Below, one piece after another: positions 7,278 to 15,906 of a stretch of DNA of 64,000 nt. The stretch's first letter is position 1; each line of letters opens with the position of its first letter. The notes beneath the pieces were generated by a model. It searched no databases and was not told the origin of the DNA. It saw only the letters and a list, made by a program, of their open reading frames with translations. The stretch comes from Bradyrhizobium septentrionale. Its GTDB lineage: Bacteria; Pseudomonadota; Alphaproteobacteria; Rhizobiales; Xanthobacteraceae. The DNA is taken from contig NZ_CP088285.1 in NCBI RefSeq assembly GCF_011516645.4, forward strand, positions 4,854,501-4,918,500. Direction: 5' to 3'. A program made the position numbers and the translations under genes.

Positions 7278-7613
7278 TCATCGGAGCGGGGCGTTCCTGA
7301 TCCTTGCTACAATTTCGGGCCGGTTGCTCTCGAGCCAGGCCACGGCGTCGGGTCCATCGACGACGCATGCGAAGGTTTCCCAGGTCGGGTCCTCCAGGGA
7401 TTCCGGTTGCAACCGCTTCGCCGCATACTCGACGAGGTCGTGCAAGGGTTCATAGCCTCGTCGGCGCTCGAGGGAATCTGCAATCGCCGTGCTGGCCCAT
7501 CCTCGCTGGGCCAAATCGACAATGCTCGGAGCGTCGGCCTCGCTGAACCAGGGCGTGGCATCGAACTCGATGCAGCGGACGTTATCGGCGGTATGGCAAG
7601 TGGCGTGGATCAT
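7278..7613 (-). CDS. Hypothetical protein
   Basis: A 111-residue protein. ATG at 7613 is preceded by GGAGG six bases upstream, which decides the start over a longer in-frame option at 7676. It is acidic and soluble, with features FDATPWFSEADAPSIVDLAQ, then RGWASTAIADSLERRRGYEP and a C-terminal VAWLESNRPEIVARIRN. No family is recognised. It converges with the GST gene and lies 67 bp downstream of the glutamate dehydrogenase stop on the same strand. Confidence 0.6.
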   Translation of the reverse strand: MIHATCHTADNVRCIEFDATPWFSEADAPSIVDLAQRGWASTAIADSLERRRGYEPLHDLVEYAAKRLQPESLEDPTWETFACVVDGPDAVAWLESNRPEIVARIRNAPLR

Positions 7614-7679
7614 TGCAGTCCTCCGTTCGCCGGCTAACAGCCTGCGCTCTTGTCGTTTCACGTCGCTGCCTCGCACGCC

Positions 7680-10600
7680 TCAGGCCTTGACCAGGTCCCC
7701 CAGCAGGTTCGCCGCCACCGTCAGCTTGGCGAGCGTCAGGCCGCTGGCCGCGATCTCCTCGACCGAGCGGCGGATGCGCGCAGATTCCGGGTGCGCCGCG
7801 AGCCAGGTCTCGACGGCCTGCTGGCCGGACTGGCCGGTTGCCAGCATATCCGCAGCCAGCCTTCGTTCGGCGCCGGCGATCTGCTCCACCGTGCGGTCGA
7901 TCGCCATCCGTTCAAAATAATCGTTTGCCGGCACGCTGCGCGCGGCGGCGACGATCCGGTCGAGGCGGAAATTCGCCTCGGCGGCGAAGAAGGTCGCCGC
8001 GGCGTCGCCGATCGGGCGGCTGGTGCGCTCCGCAACCGTCACGATATCGGGCGCCGAGACCAGCGCGTCGAGATCGGCAAGTTCGCCGGCGAGGCCGGCC
8101 GGGACACCGGCGTCGGTGAGCTCCTGCCGCCGCTTGGCACGCGCGGCCTGCAAGTCCGGCGGCAGCGCGGCGTCGAGCCCGGCGACGATCTCGCGGATCG
8201 CCGGGCCGAAGCGCGCGACGACGGCCTCCAGCCCGTCCTTGAAATCGACATTGCGCACGTACCAGACCATGCGGGAGAGCAGGAGATCCTGCACGGAAGC
8301 GTAGAGCGACAGCTGCACCTGCCCGTCGATGCAGGTATCGAGCGCATCGATCGCGTCACTGAGCCACTTCAGCCCGTAGCATTCATCGACCGCCACATAG
8401 GCCATGACGATGGTCGGGATATCGGCGTCCGTCTCGTCGATCAGGCGCACGACACAGGCCGGGCCGCCGCGGTTGATCACCGCATTGGCGAGGCTGGTCG
8501 CGATGATCTCGCGCCGCAGGCGATGGAATTCGACCGCCGTCGGGTATTTGTCCTGAACCTCGCGCGGAAAATACTGCGAGAGTTCCCGGGCAAGATAGGG
8601 ATCGTCCGGCACGCTGGTGCCGAGCAGGTCATCGTAAAGCGTCAGCTTGGCGTAGGCGAGCAGCACGGCAAGCTCGGGCCGTGCGAGGGACTGGCCGCGC
8701 CGTGTGCGCTCGGTGAGCGCTGCGTCGTCGGGCAGGAATTCCACCGCGCGGCTGAGCAAGCTGCGTTGCTCGAGCGACTGCATCAGGCGCGTGAGGAAGC
8801 CGGTCTCGGCCACGCCCTTGCGTTCGGCGAGCGAGAGCGCCAGCGACTGCAGATAGTTGTTGCGCAGCACCAGCGTGCCGACCTCGTCGGTCATCGCGGC
8901 CAGCAGGCTGTTGCGGTCAGCGGGGCTGAGGCGCCCCTCGCGCTCGAGGCGCGCCAGCGCGATCTTGATATTGACCTCGACGTCGGACGTGTTCACGCCG
9001 GCCGAGTTGTCGATGGCGTCGGTGTTGAGCTTGACGCCCTTCTGCGCCGCTTCGATGCGGCCGCGCTGGGTGACGCCGAGATTGGCGCCTTCGCCGATCA
9101 CCCGGGCCCGCACGTCGCCGCCCGTGATGCGGATCGGATCGTTGGCGCGGTCGCCGGCCTGATCGTCGCTTTCCCCGGCGGAGCGGATATAGGTGCCGAT
9201 GCCGCCAAACCACAAGAGATCCGCGCGCGCCTTCAGGATTGCCGTCATCACCTCGAAAGGCGTGGCTTGCGGCTTGTCGAGATCCAGCAGGGTGCGTATC
9301 TCCGGCGTGAGCGGGATCGCCTTGAGCTGGCGCGAGAACACGCCGCCGCCCGCCGAGATCAGCGACTTGTTGTAGTCCTGCCAGCTCGATCGCGGCAGGT
9401 CGAACAGGCGCTTGCGCTCGGCGAGGCTGATCGAAGGATCGGGCGAGGGATCGATGAAGATGTCGCGGTGATCGAAAGCCGCCACGAGCTTTGTCGCCGG
9501 CGAGAGCAGCATGCCATTGCCGAAAACGTCGCCGGACATGTCGCCGACGCCGACCGCGGTGAACGGCGTGGTCTGAATGTCGGTGCCGAGCTCGCGGAAG
9601 TGGCGCTTGACCGTCTCCCAGGCGCCGCGCGCCGTGATCCCCATCTTCTTGTGGTCGTAGCCCTGGCTGCCGCCGGACGCGAAGGCGTCGCCGAGCCAAT
9701 GGTTCTTCTCGACCGAGATCGCGTTGGCGACGTCGGAGAAGGTGGCGGTGCCCTTGTCGGCGGCGACGACGAGGTAGGGGTCGTCGCCGTCGTGGCGCAC
9801 AGTGGATTCGGGCGGCACGACGATGTCGCCGTCGAGATTGTCGGTGAGCTCCAGCAGCGAGCGAACGAAGATGCGATAGGCTTCGGTGCCTTCCGCGAGC
9901 CAGGCGTCGCGATTGGAAGGCGGCGGCAGGCGCTTGGGCACGAAGCCACCCTTGGCGCCGACCGGCACGATCACGGCGTTCTTGACCTGCTGCGCTTTCA
10001 CGAGGCCGAGGATCTCGGTGCGGAAATCCTGCGGCCGGTCGGACCAGCGCAAGCCGCCGCGCGCAACCTTGCCGAAGCGCAGGTGAATACCTTCGACGCG
10101 AGGTGAGTAGACGAAGATCTCGTAGAGCGGTCGTGGCGCCGGCAGGTCGTCGATCCGGCGCGCATCGAACTTGAAGGAGATCACCGGACGCGGATGTCCA
10201 TCCGCGCCGATCTGCCACAGATTGGTGCGTATCGTCGCCTGCACCAAATTGGTGAATCGGCGCAGGATGCGGTCTTCGTCCAGCGAGGCGACGGATTTGA
10301 GCTGCTCCTCGACCTCGGCAAGCAGGGCCGTCTCGCGTGCCGAGCGCTCGGCATCCGTGGCGGCGAGACGCGGATCGAGGCGGGTCTGGAACAGCGCGAC
10401 GAGGCTGGCCGTGATCGCGGCGTTCTTGCGCAAGGTCTCCCACATGTAATCCTGCGTGAACGGCGCGCGGATCTGGTGCAGGTAGCGGGACAGCGCGCGG
10501 ATGGTCGAGACTTCCCGCCAGCCCAGGGCAGTGCGCAGGATCAGGCCGTTGTATCCATCGGATTCGGCGTGATCGCGGACCACCGCCATGATCGAGGCTT

Positions 10601-12500
10601 CAAGGCGATGGCTGAATTCCGGGCTGATCGTGATCGGCTGGCCGTCGCTGGTCTCGATCGTCATCTCGTGGAGCCAAACCGGCGGAGGCGCCGGCGTGGC
10701 GCGCGGCGCGATCTGATAGGTGCGTTCGTTGACCACGCGCAGGCCGTGATTTTCGATCACGGGCACGCGGTAGGACAACGACAGGGGCGCGCCGTGCGAG
10801 AACACCTTCAGTCCGAAGCGCTTGGGATCGGCCTCGCTTTCGTCACGGTGAACCGAAATCGCCACGGGGCGGGTTGGCGTGAGCTTTTCGATGGTGGCGA
10901 TATCGGTGATCGCCTGTTCCGCGCCGAACACCTCGGTATAGCCGCCGCTGAAGGCCTGGGCATATCGGGTGGTGAGCATGCGCGCCCGCATGCCGTCGGT
11001 CGAGGCAGTGAGCGCGCCCTTCAGCTTGTCGGCCCAGGTCGCGGCAATCGCGCTGATCCCGGCTTCGAGCGTGGCGCGTTCGACGACGGGAGTTTTGCCG
11101 TCATAGCGTCCGACGATGTAGTGGACGCGCACAAGTGCCCCTTCAGGGAATGAAACGTAGGAGGCCGACAGCGTTCCCTTGTAGACCTGCGCCAGGAAGG
11201 CACCGACGCGCGTGCGGACGTCCGTGTCGTATTTGTCGCGCGGAATGAAGGTGAGGATGGAGACGAAGCGATCGAACTTGTCGACCCGCGCCAGCGCGCG
11301 GACGCGCGGACGCTCGTAGAGGATCAGGATCTCCATGACGAAATTGTAGAGCGTGTCGACGTCGACCTGGAACAATTCGTCACGCGGATATTCTTCGAGA
11401 ATATGCATAAGCGCCTTGCCCGAATGGCTGTTCGGGTCGAAGCCGGCGCGTTGCAGCGCCCGCGTCACCTTGTGGCGGACATAAGGGATCTGCCGTGCGG
11501 AGCGGGTATAGGCGCCCGAGGTGAACAGGCCGACGACCCGCAATTCACCCTCCAGCCGGCCGTCGGGCGTATAGAGCTTGATGCCGACATAATCCATGCG
11601 GATGCGACGATGAACGCGGCTGGAGACGTTGGCCTTGATGACGATGAGCAGGGTGGGGTCGCGCATGAACTCGCGTATTTCCGATGTCATCACCACCATT
11701 TCGCCGCCGCGGCGCAGGACCTTCGCATCCGGATCGCGGAGCACGCCGAGGCCTTTGCCGGTCGTGATGTCGTCGGACGCATCGCCGTCGGGCGAGAAGC
11801 GATATTCGCGCACGCCGAGGAAGGTGAAATTGTCCGCGCAGAGCCATTGCAGGAACTGGTTGGCCTCGGCAACCTCGTCGATCGGCAGCGGCGGCGGATT
11901 GGAAGAGAAGGTCTTGATCGCGTCCTCGACCCGGTCGCGCATGGCACGCCAGTCGGTGACGCAGGCGCGGACGTCGTTCAACGTCCTGGTGAGGCCGTCG
12001 ATCAGCTTCTGGCGATCGGCATCGGCGTCCAGGCGGGTGATGTGGAGATGAATCAGGCTTTCCCGTGTGCCCTTCGCTCCCTCCGGCAGTGTTTCGCCGT
12101 GGAAGCGCAGCAGCTTGCCTTGGTCATCGCGCTCCACCGCGAGGATCGGGTGAGCGACGAGGGTGACTTCGATGCCTTGCTCGGCCAGCTCCGCCGTCGT
12201 GGAATCGAACAGGAAGGGCATGTTGTCGTTGAGAATCTCGAGCACGGAAATCTCGCGCCCGTCCGGCATCATCGGATTGACGACACGGATGTCGGCGCCG
12301 CCGGCCGTACGCTGCTGCACGTGCTCCCAGGCTTGCTCCGCCAGGAAGGCCAGCGACAAGGCATCGTGGTTGGCGAGGTCCTCGACATTGGTGTAGCCGA
12401 ACAGAAGTTCGGCAAAGCTCCGGGGAGCCTTGCCCGGCTGCACACTTCCCGCGGCATCGCGGATCAGGGTTGCACGGGCCTTATCGTCACGCCAAGCCAT
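7680..12500 (-). CDS. NAD-dependent glutamate dehydrogenase, large 180-kDa type
   Basis: About 1,606 residues, the size of the large single-chain NAD-GDH class. It oxidises L-glutamate to 2-oxoglutarate and ammonium with NAD, feeding amino-acid carbon into the TCA cycle in the cytoplasm. The start is placed at ATG 12500 because GGAGGA sits four bases upstream; an ATG at 12512 lies in front of that site. The N-terminal ~700 residues carry the regulatory region of this class. The catalytic core near 800-1000 contains ARGGLRWSDRPQDFRTEIL, QVKNAVIVPVGAKGGFVPK with the catalytic-type Lys, and VGDMSGDVFGNGMLLS of the dinucleotide-binding part. The frame is intact. It forms no obvious operon. Confidence 0.95.
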   Translation of the reverse strand: MAWRDDKARATLIRDAAGSVQPGKAPRSFAELLFGYTNVEDLANHDALSLAFLAEQAWEHVQQRTAGGADIRVVNPMMPDGREISVLEILNDNMPFLFDSTTAELAEQGIEVTLVAHPILAVERDDQGKLLRFHGETLPEGAKGTRESLIHLHITRLDADADRQKLIDGLTRTLNDVRACVTDWRAMRDRVEDAIKTFSSNPPPLPIDEVAEANQFLQWLCADNFTFLGVREYRFSPDGDASDDITTGKGLGVLRDPDAKVLRRGGEMVVMTSEIREFMRDPTLLIVIKANVSSRVHRRIRMDYVGIKLYTPDGRLEGELRVVGLFTSGAYTRSARQIPYVRHKVTRALQRAGFDPNSHSGKALMHILEEYPRDELFQVDVDTLYNFVMEILILYERPRVRALARVDKFDRFVSILTFIPRDKYDTDVRTRVGAFLAQVYKGTLSASYVSFPEGALVRVHYIVGRYDGKTPVVERATLEAGISAIAATWADKLKGALTASTDGMRARMLTTRYAQAFSGGYTEVFGAEQAITDIATIEKLTPTRPVAISVHRDESEADPKRFGLKVFSHGAPLSLSYRVPVIENHGLRVVNERTYQIAPRATPAPPPVWLHEMTIETSDGQPITISPEFSHRLEASIMAVVRDHAESDGYNGLILRTALGWREVSTIRALSRYLHQIRAPFTQDYMWETLRKNAAITASLVALFQTRLDPRLAATDAERSARETALLAEVEEQLKSVASLDEDRILRRFTNLVQATIRTNLWQIGADGHPRPVISFKFDARRIDDLPAPRPLYEIFVYSPRVEGIHLRFGKVARGGLRWSDRPQDFRTEILGLVKAQQVKNAVIVPVGAKGGFVPKRLPPPSNRDAWLAEGTEAYRIFVRSLLELTDNLDGDIVVPPESTVRHDGDDPYLVVAADKGTATFSDVANAISVEKNHWLGDAFASGGSQGYDHKKMGITARGAWETVKRHFRELGTDIQTTPFTAVGVGDMSGDVFGNGMLLSPATKLVAAFDHRDIFIDPSPDPSISLAERKRLFDLPRSSWQDYNKSLISAGGGVFSRQLKAIPLTPEIRTLLDLDKPQATPFEVMTAILKARADLLWFGGIGTYIRSAGESDDQAGDRANDPIRITGGDVRARVIGEGANLGVTQRGRIEAAQKGVKLNTDAIDNSAGVNTSDVEVNIKIALARLEREGRLSPADRNSLLAAMTDEVGTLVLRNNYLQSLALSLAERKGVAETGFLTRLMQSLEQRSLLSRAVEFLPDDAALTERTRRGQSLARPELAVLLAYAKLTLYDDLLGTSVPDDPYLARELSQYFPREVQDKYPTAVEFHRLRREIIATSLANAVINRGGPACVVRLIDETDADIPTIVMAYVAVDECYGLKWLSDAIDALDTCIDGQVQLSLYASVQDLLLSRMVWYVRNVDFKDGLEAVVARFGPAIREIVAGLDAALPPDLQAARAKRRQELTDAGVPAGLAGELADLDALVSAPDIVTVAERTSRPIGDAAATFFAAEANFRLDRIVAAARSVPANDYFERMAIDRTVEQIAGAERRLAADMLATGQSGQQAVETWLAAHPESARIRRSVEEIAASGLTLAKLTVAANLLGDLVKA

Positions 12501-12851
12501 AATGTCCTCCATTTGCCGCGCCGTCCGACCGCAGTCGCGACCATCGGCTTGATTCTGGAGTGCATCGCTTCGAGCGCCACTGCCTTGATCGCGATCGAGC
12601 GCGTACGCGAATCCCCCGGTCTCAAAGCTTCGACTGCTCCCGACGACAATACTCCGATCCCAAAGCTATCCAAGGCGCATGCTGTCGTGAGACGTGCCGA
12701 GATGCCCTGCTGCAGCGCGTGAGGCCGAACTCGGCGCCGGCGGCTGCCGGATCGTTCGCCTTGGCAAAATCACAAGCAATTTCAATTATCTATGAGTTCG
12801 TAGTTTAATCCTGAGCGGCGCGCCAAAAATTGCCTGTCCATTGCAGTGGAC
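12501..12851. other. Intergenic region upstream of glutamate dehydrogenase
   Basis: A 351-bp gap between the start of glutamate dehydrogenase and the stop of the membrane-protein gene (both minus strand). It should hold the dehydrogenase promoter. I see no intact gene. At 12777-12825 it contains a stretch about 75 percent identical to the end of the AraC-type gene at 18119 (annotated separately). Confidence 0.5.
12786..12824 (-). pseudogene. Possible relic of an AraC-regulator C-terminus
   Basis: On the minus strand these codons read GAPLRIKLRTHR-stop, almost the same as the tail GSPLRIKSRTDM-stop of the AraC-family gene at 18119-19186. The surrounding 49 bases (12777-12825 against 18110-18158) match at 37 positions, including untranslated bases beyond the stop. 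No other part of a regulator is seen. It may be a scrap of a duplicated gene or a short dispersed repeat. Confidence 0.3.
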
Positions 12852-13655
12852 CTAGCGATAGTCCTTGTTGTTGATCACCTTGCTGTCCTGGCCCTCGCCG
12901 GCGCCGGTCGGCATGCATTCGACCTGCACGAGGTCGGGATAGATATCCCAGGATCGCACCAGGAATTTCTTGCGGACACCGTAGGACGTGATGACGCAGC
13001 GGTTCAGCACAGGGCTGACCGCTGCGGCGACGTAGCCGGGATAAAACAGCGAACCATGATGGAGCACGCTCCAGATCTCGTTGAACCAGGTTGCGCGCAC
13101 CCGGAAGGTGACCGTGTTCTGCTCGGTGCAGGGCAGCGTCTCGCAACCGTAGACCTCGTGGACCTCCGGGCCCTCGGTTTGCGAACTCGAGAGGTTCTGG
13201 GAGTTGGAAAGATATAGCTGCTCGTCGTGCCGCACCGTGGCGAGGTACCAGGGCAAGGTCGCGGCGACCGCCACTGCGCAGTAGACGACGTAGCAGACGG
13301 CGATCGTCGCGAGGATCATGATGCCGCCGCGCGCCTTGCTGAATTCCGGATCGCCATAGGCGTCCTTTGCGTAGACGCAGCGCGCCCAAAGCGCGCGGTA
13401 GCGGGCGAACGCCCAGCGCACGAAGCGGTAGATCCGCCAGGTGACCGGAGCGATCAGCTTCAGGTAGATCCAGCCGCAGGAGCGGACGAACTGCGACCAG
13501 AACCGGCCGAGCATGCTCAGTTCGCGGTGGGCGCGCCCGAGGTCGGACTGGTCGTAGGACTTCTTGGCCTCATAGGCCTTGGTTTTGAAGTCGGACAGCG
13601 TCTTGTCGATGCCGTCCAGCAACGCATTCGCGTCGTCATGCGGCTTTTCTGTCAT
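12852..13655 (-). CDS. Single-pass membrane protein of the Clp-like operon
   Basis: A 267-residue protein; start at ATG 13655, which overlaps the end of the upstream ATPase gene by 20 bp. Residues 10-35 are helical and charged, 50-95 are aromatic and basic with short amphipathic hydrophobic runs (IYLKLIAPVTWRIYRF), and 111-139 form one clear transmembrane helix (IMILATIAVCYVVYCAVAVA). The C-terminal ~125 residues follow it and contain four Cys (two near VYGCETLPC), suggesting a periplasmic domain with possible disulfides. No family is recognised. The tight overlap indicates co-translation with the ATPase, so it may be its membrane anchor or target. Confidence 0.75.
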   Translation of the reverse strand: MTEKPHDDANALLDGIDKTLSDFKTKAYEAKKSYDQSDLGRAHRELSMLGRFWSQFVRSCGWIYLKLIAPVTWRIYRFVRWAFARYRALWARCVYAKDAYGDPEFSKARGGIMILATIAVCYVVYCAVAVAATLPWYLATVRHDEQLYLSNSQNLSSSQTEGPEVHEVYGCETLPCTEQNTVTFRVRATWFNEIWSVLHHGSLFYPGYVAAAVSPVLNRCVITSYGVRKKFLVRSWDIYPDLVQVECMPTGAGEGQDSKVINNKDYR

Positions 13656-15837
13656 GGCGGATCCAGGTCGACGTGAAATTGCGGCTCGTGGCATCGAAGC
13701 CGATGTCGAGCGTACCGGTGAAGGCGGCCTCAGTCATCGTCTTCTCGACGATCATGGCCTCGATGCGCTTGATGCGGCCTGGCAGGCCGCGCGCGCCGAT
13801 CTCGGGCGAATAGGTCTTGTCGCAGAACTCCCGCAGCTGCGCCTCGGGGAAGCGTACCTCGATCGATTGTGCCGCGTAGAAGGCGTTGATGCGTGAGATT
13901 TCACGGAACACGATCTTCTCGATCGTGTCCATGTTGAGCTTGTGGAACAGGATGATGTTCTCGCGTCCCTCGAAGCGGTTCAGGAATTCCGTTCGGAAGG
14001 CCTTTTTCAGGTCGCGGATGGTGAGTTCATAGGCCTCATCCTGGCTCAGGTCGCCGGGACCGGTCCCGACCCGCAGCGCATGCTCCGCGCCGATGTTGGT
14101 GGTCATCGGCATCACCACGTCGCCGAACTCGACCTTGCGGCCCAGATTGTCGCGGCAGCGCCCGTCGTCGAGGATGTTGAGGCAGATGTTGAAGATGTCG
14201 GGGTGAGCTTTCTCGATCTCGTCCCACAGCATGACCTGATACGGATTGGCCCGCACCGAGTTGGTCATCTCGCCGCCGGCCGAGAAGCCATCGTAGCCCG
14301 GAGGCGCGCCGATCAGCTTGGTGACGTCGTTCTTCTCCATGAACTCGCCCATGTCGTAGCGGTTCAGCGCCTTGTCGGTGTCGAACAGGGCTTCCGCCAA
14401 CCCCTTGGCGACCTCGGTCTTGCCGACGCCGCTGGCGCCGCAGAACAGGAACGGCAGCGGCTTGTCGGTGCGCCGCCCCCGCCGCCAGACCTTGACCGCA
14501 CGATCGACATGATCGATCACCTCATCCTGACCGAACACGCGCCGCTTCAGCGAGCCGTGCAGATTGAGCAGCTTGACGGCGTCGTTCTGCTTGAGCTTGG
14601 AGGCGTCGATACCGGAGATCAGCGAGAATTCGTCGATCACCATATCTGCGGTGAACAGCAGCCGATCGTTGATCTGCTTGGTGACGGCCTTGTATTTCAC
14701 CCGATTTTCATCGACGGCCGCCTGGGTCTGCGCGATGTCGCCGCGCAGCTTGAGAATCTCGGGCGTCGCATAGCCGGACGCCCTGGCGATCAGATCGAAG
14801 TCGGCATCGCCGGCAGAGGCCTTGCCGGCGGGATCGTCGAGGTGCCGCTTCTTCTCCTCTTCCTCGAGCCCGCGCAGCTGGGCCTCCATATGTGCGATCG
14901 ACTTCTCGCCCTCGCGTTGCGCCGCGTAGTAGCCCTTGATCTTGGCCTGGTATTCGGCGAACTCGGCCTTATGGCGGGCGATGGCGGCACGCACGGTGGC
15001 GGCCTTTTCCTCGTTTCCGGAGGACGGCCCGCCGGCCATCAGACGCGCGAGCTCGGCCTCGAGCTCCGCGAGCAGCGGCGGTGTCGAATGCGCCCGCAGC
15101 AAATAGCGCGCCATGCCGCGATCGAGCAGCGTGCGGGTGCGCGCGGGTTGCGCCGCGGAGAGGCCGGTGTCGAGCGACCGGTACTTGCTCGACATGTCGA
15201 TGGCGGCCTTGACCGCAGCCGGATCGATCCGGACCTCGTAGCTCTGCTCGAGATCCTTGGCGCCGTGCAGCGCGATCTCCTCGAGTTCAGCGCCGACCGG
15301 CTCGGTCAGATCCATCAGGGTAAAATGATCGCGGAAGTCGGAATGACACTTGAGCACCTGGGTCAGGTCGGCCTCGCGCACCTCGAGGAAGACCTGCGTC
15401 TTCTTCGCCTTCACCATCGACGTCAACGCGTTGACGATGTGCATCAGCCCACTGTTGCGCAGCGCATCGATCAGGTCGAGCGTGTCCTCCACAATCAGAA
15501 CGCTGTCCGGGGTGCGGTTGAGGGTCGCAAAGATGGCCTTGAACTGCTTGACGATGGCGTCGTTGTCGCCGAGGCCGAACAGGCCGTCGGTGTCGAGCCA
15601 GAACAGCCGCTTGTTGACGATGTCGAACGGCGCGTCGGGGTCGACCTTGCGCGCCTGCAGCGCCAGCGCCAGCGTGGTGATGCCGACGCCGCTCGGACCG
15701 GAGACGATCACGCTGTTGGCTTCCATCCGCGTCAGGATGGTGCACAATTCCTCGAACTTCTCCGTGCAGCCAACCAGCTTGAAGTTCTTCCGGTTGGCGA
15801 GCGCCTCGCTGCCGGTGATCAGGAAGTTGTCGGCCAT
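13636..15837 (-). CDS. ClpB/ClpV-like AAA+ ATPase with degenerate first nucleotide site
   Basis: A 733-residue Hsp100-type protein. D1 begins at once with no Clp N-domain. Its Walker A is GPSGVGITT (47-55), with Ile53 where the Lys should be, and its Walker B is VLIVED (113-118). A coiled-coil middle region spans about 255-395. The D1-D2 linker and D2 are ClpB-like: FGQDEVI (435), Walker A GASGVGKT (467-474), pore loop GYDG (514-517), Walker B VMLWDE (535-540), TTN sensor (579-581), arginine-finger segment FLNRF (Arg621) and GAR sensor 2 (681-683). There is no ClpP-docking IGF loop. It is probably a protein-remodelling motor powered by D2. It sits 69 bp after a coiled-coil gene and overlaps a membrane-protein gene; no type VI secretion genes are nearby. 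Confidence 0.85.
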   Translation of the reverse strand: MADNFLITGSEALANRKNFKLVGCTEKFEELCTILTRMEANSVIVSGPSGVGITTLALALQARKVDPDAPFDIVNKRLFWLDTDGLFGLGDNDAIVKQFKAIFATLNRTPDSVLIVEDTLDLIDALRNSGLMHIVNALTSMVKAKKTQVFLEVREADLTQVLKCHSDFRDHFTLMDLTEPVGAELEEIALHGAKDLEQSYEVRIDPAAVKAAIDMSSKYRSLDTGLSAAQPARTRTLLDRGMARYLLRAHSTPPLLAELEAELARLMAGGPSSGNEEKAATVRAAIARHKAEFAEYQAKIKGYYAAQREGEKSIAHMEAQLRGLEEEEKKRHLDDPAGKASAGDADFDLIARASGYATPEILKLRGDIAQTQAAVDENRVKYKAVTKQINDRLLFTADMVIDEFSLISGIDASKLKQNDAVKLLNLHGSLKRRVFGQDEVIDHVDRAVKVWRRGRRTDKPLPFLFCGASGVGKTEVAKGLAEALFDTDKALNRYDMGEFMEKNDVTKLIGAPPGYDGFSAGGEMTNSVRANPYQVMLWDEIEKAHPDIFNICLNILDDGRCRDNLGRKVEFGDVVMPMTTNIGAEHALRVGTGPGDLSQDEAYELTIRDLKKAFRTEFLNRFEGRENIILFHKLNMDTIEKIVFREISRINAFYAAQSIEVRFPEAQLREFCDKTYSPEIGARGLPGRIKRIEAMIVEKTMTEAAFTGTLDIGFDATSRNFTSTWIRHDRKAA

Positions 15838-15906
15838 TTCAGATTTCCATCGGTCAGGCTTGGAAGTGGGAAGGCCGGACCGGCAGCGCCGGTCCGACGG
15901 CGGGGC

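Noticed and set aside
7650..10106. An 818-codon plus-strand open frame opposite glutamate dehydrogenase
   Set aside because: It is antisense to a clearly recognised enzyme, has Arg/Asp/Gly-biased composition typical of GC-rich shadow frames, and no domain.
13636..15837. Reading the Clp-like ATPase as ClpV of a type VI secretion system
   Set aside because: No tss sheath, baseplate, Hcp or VgrG genes are in the window, the N-domain is absent, and the first Walker A is broken.
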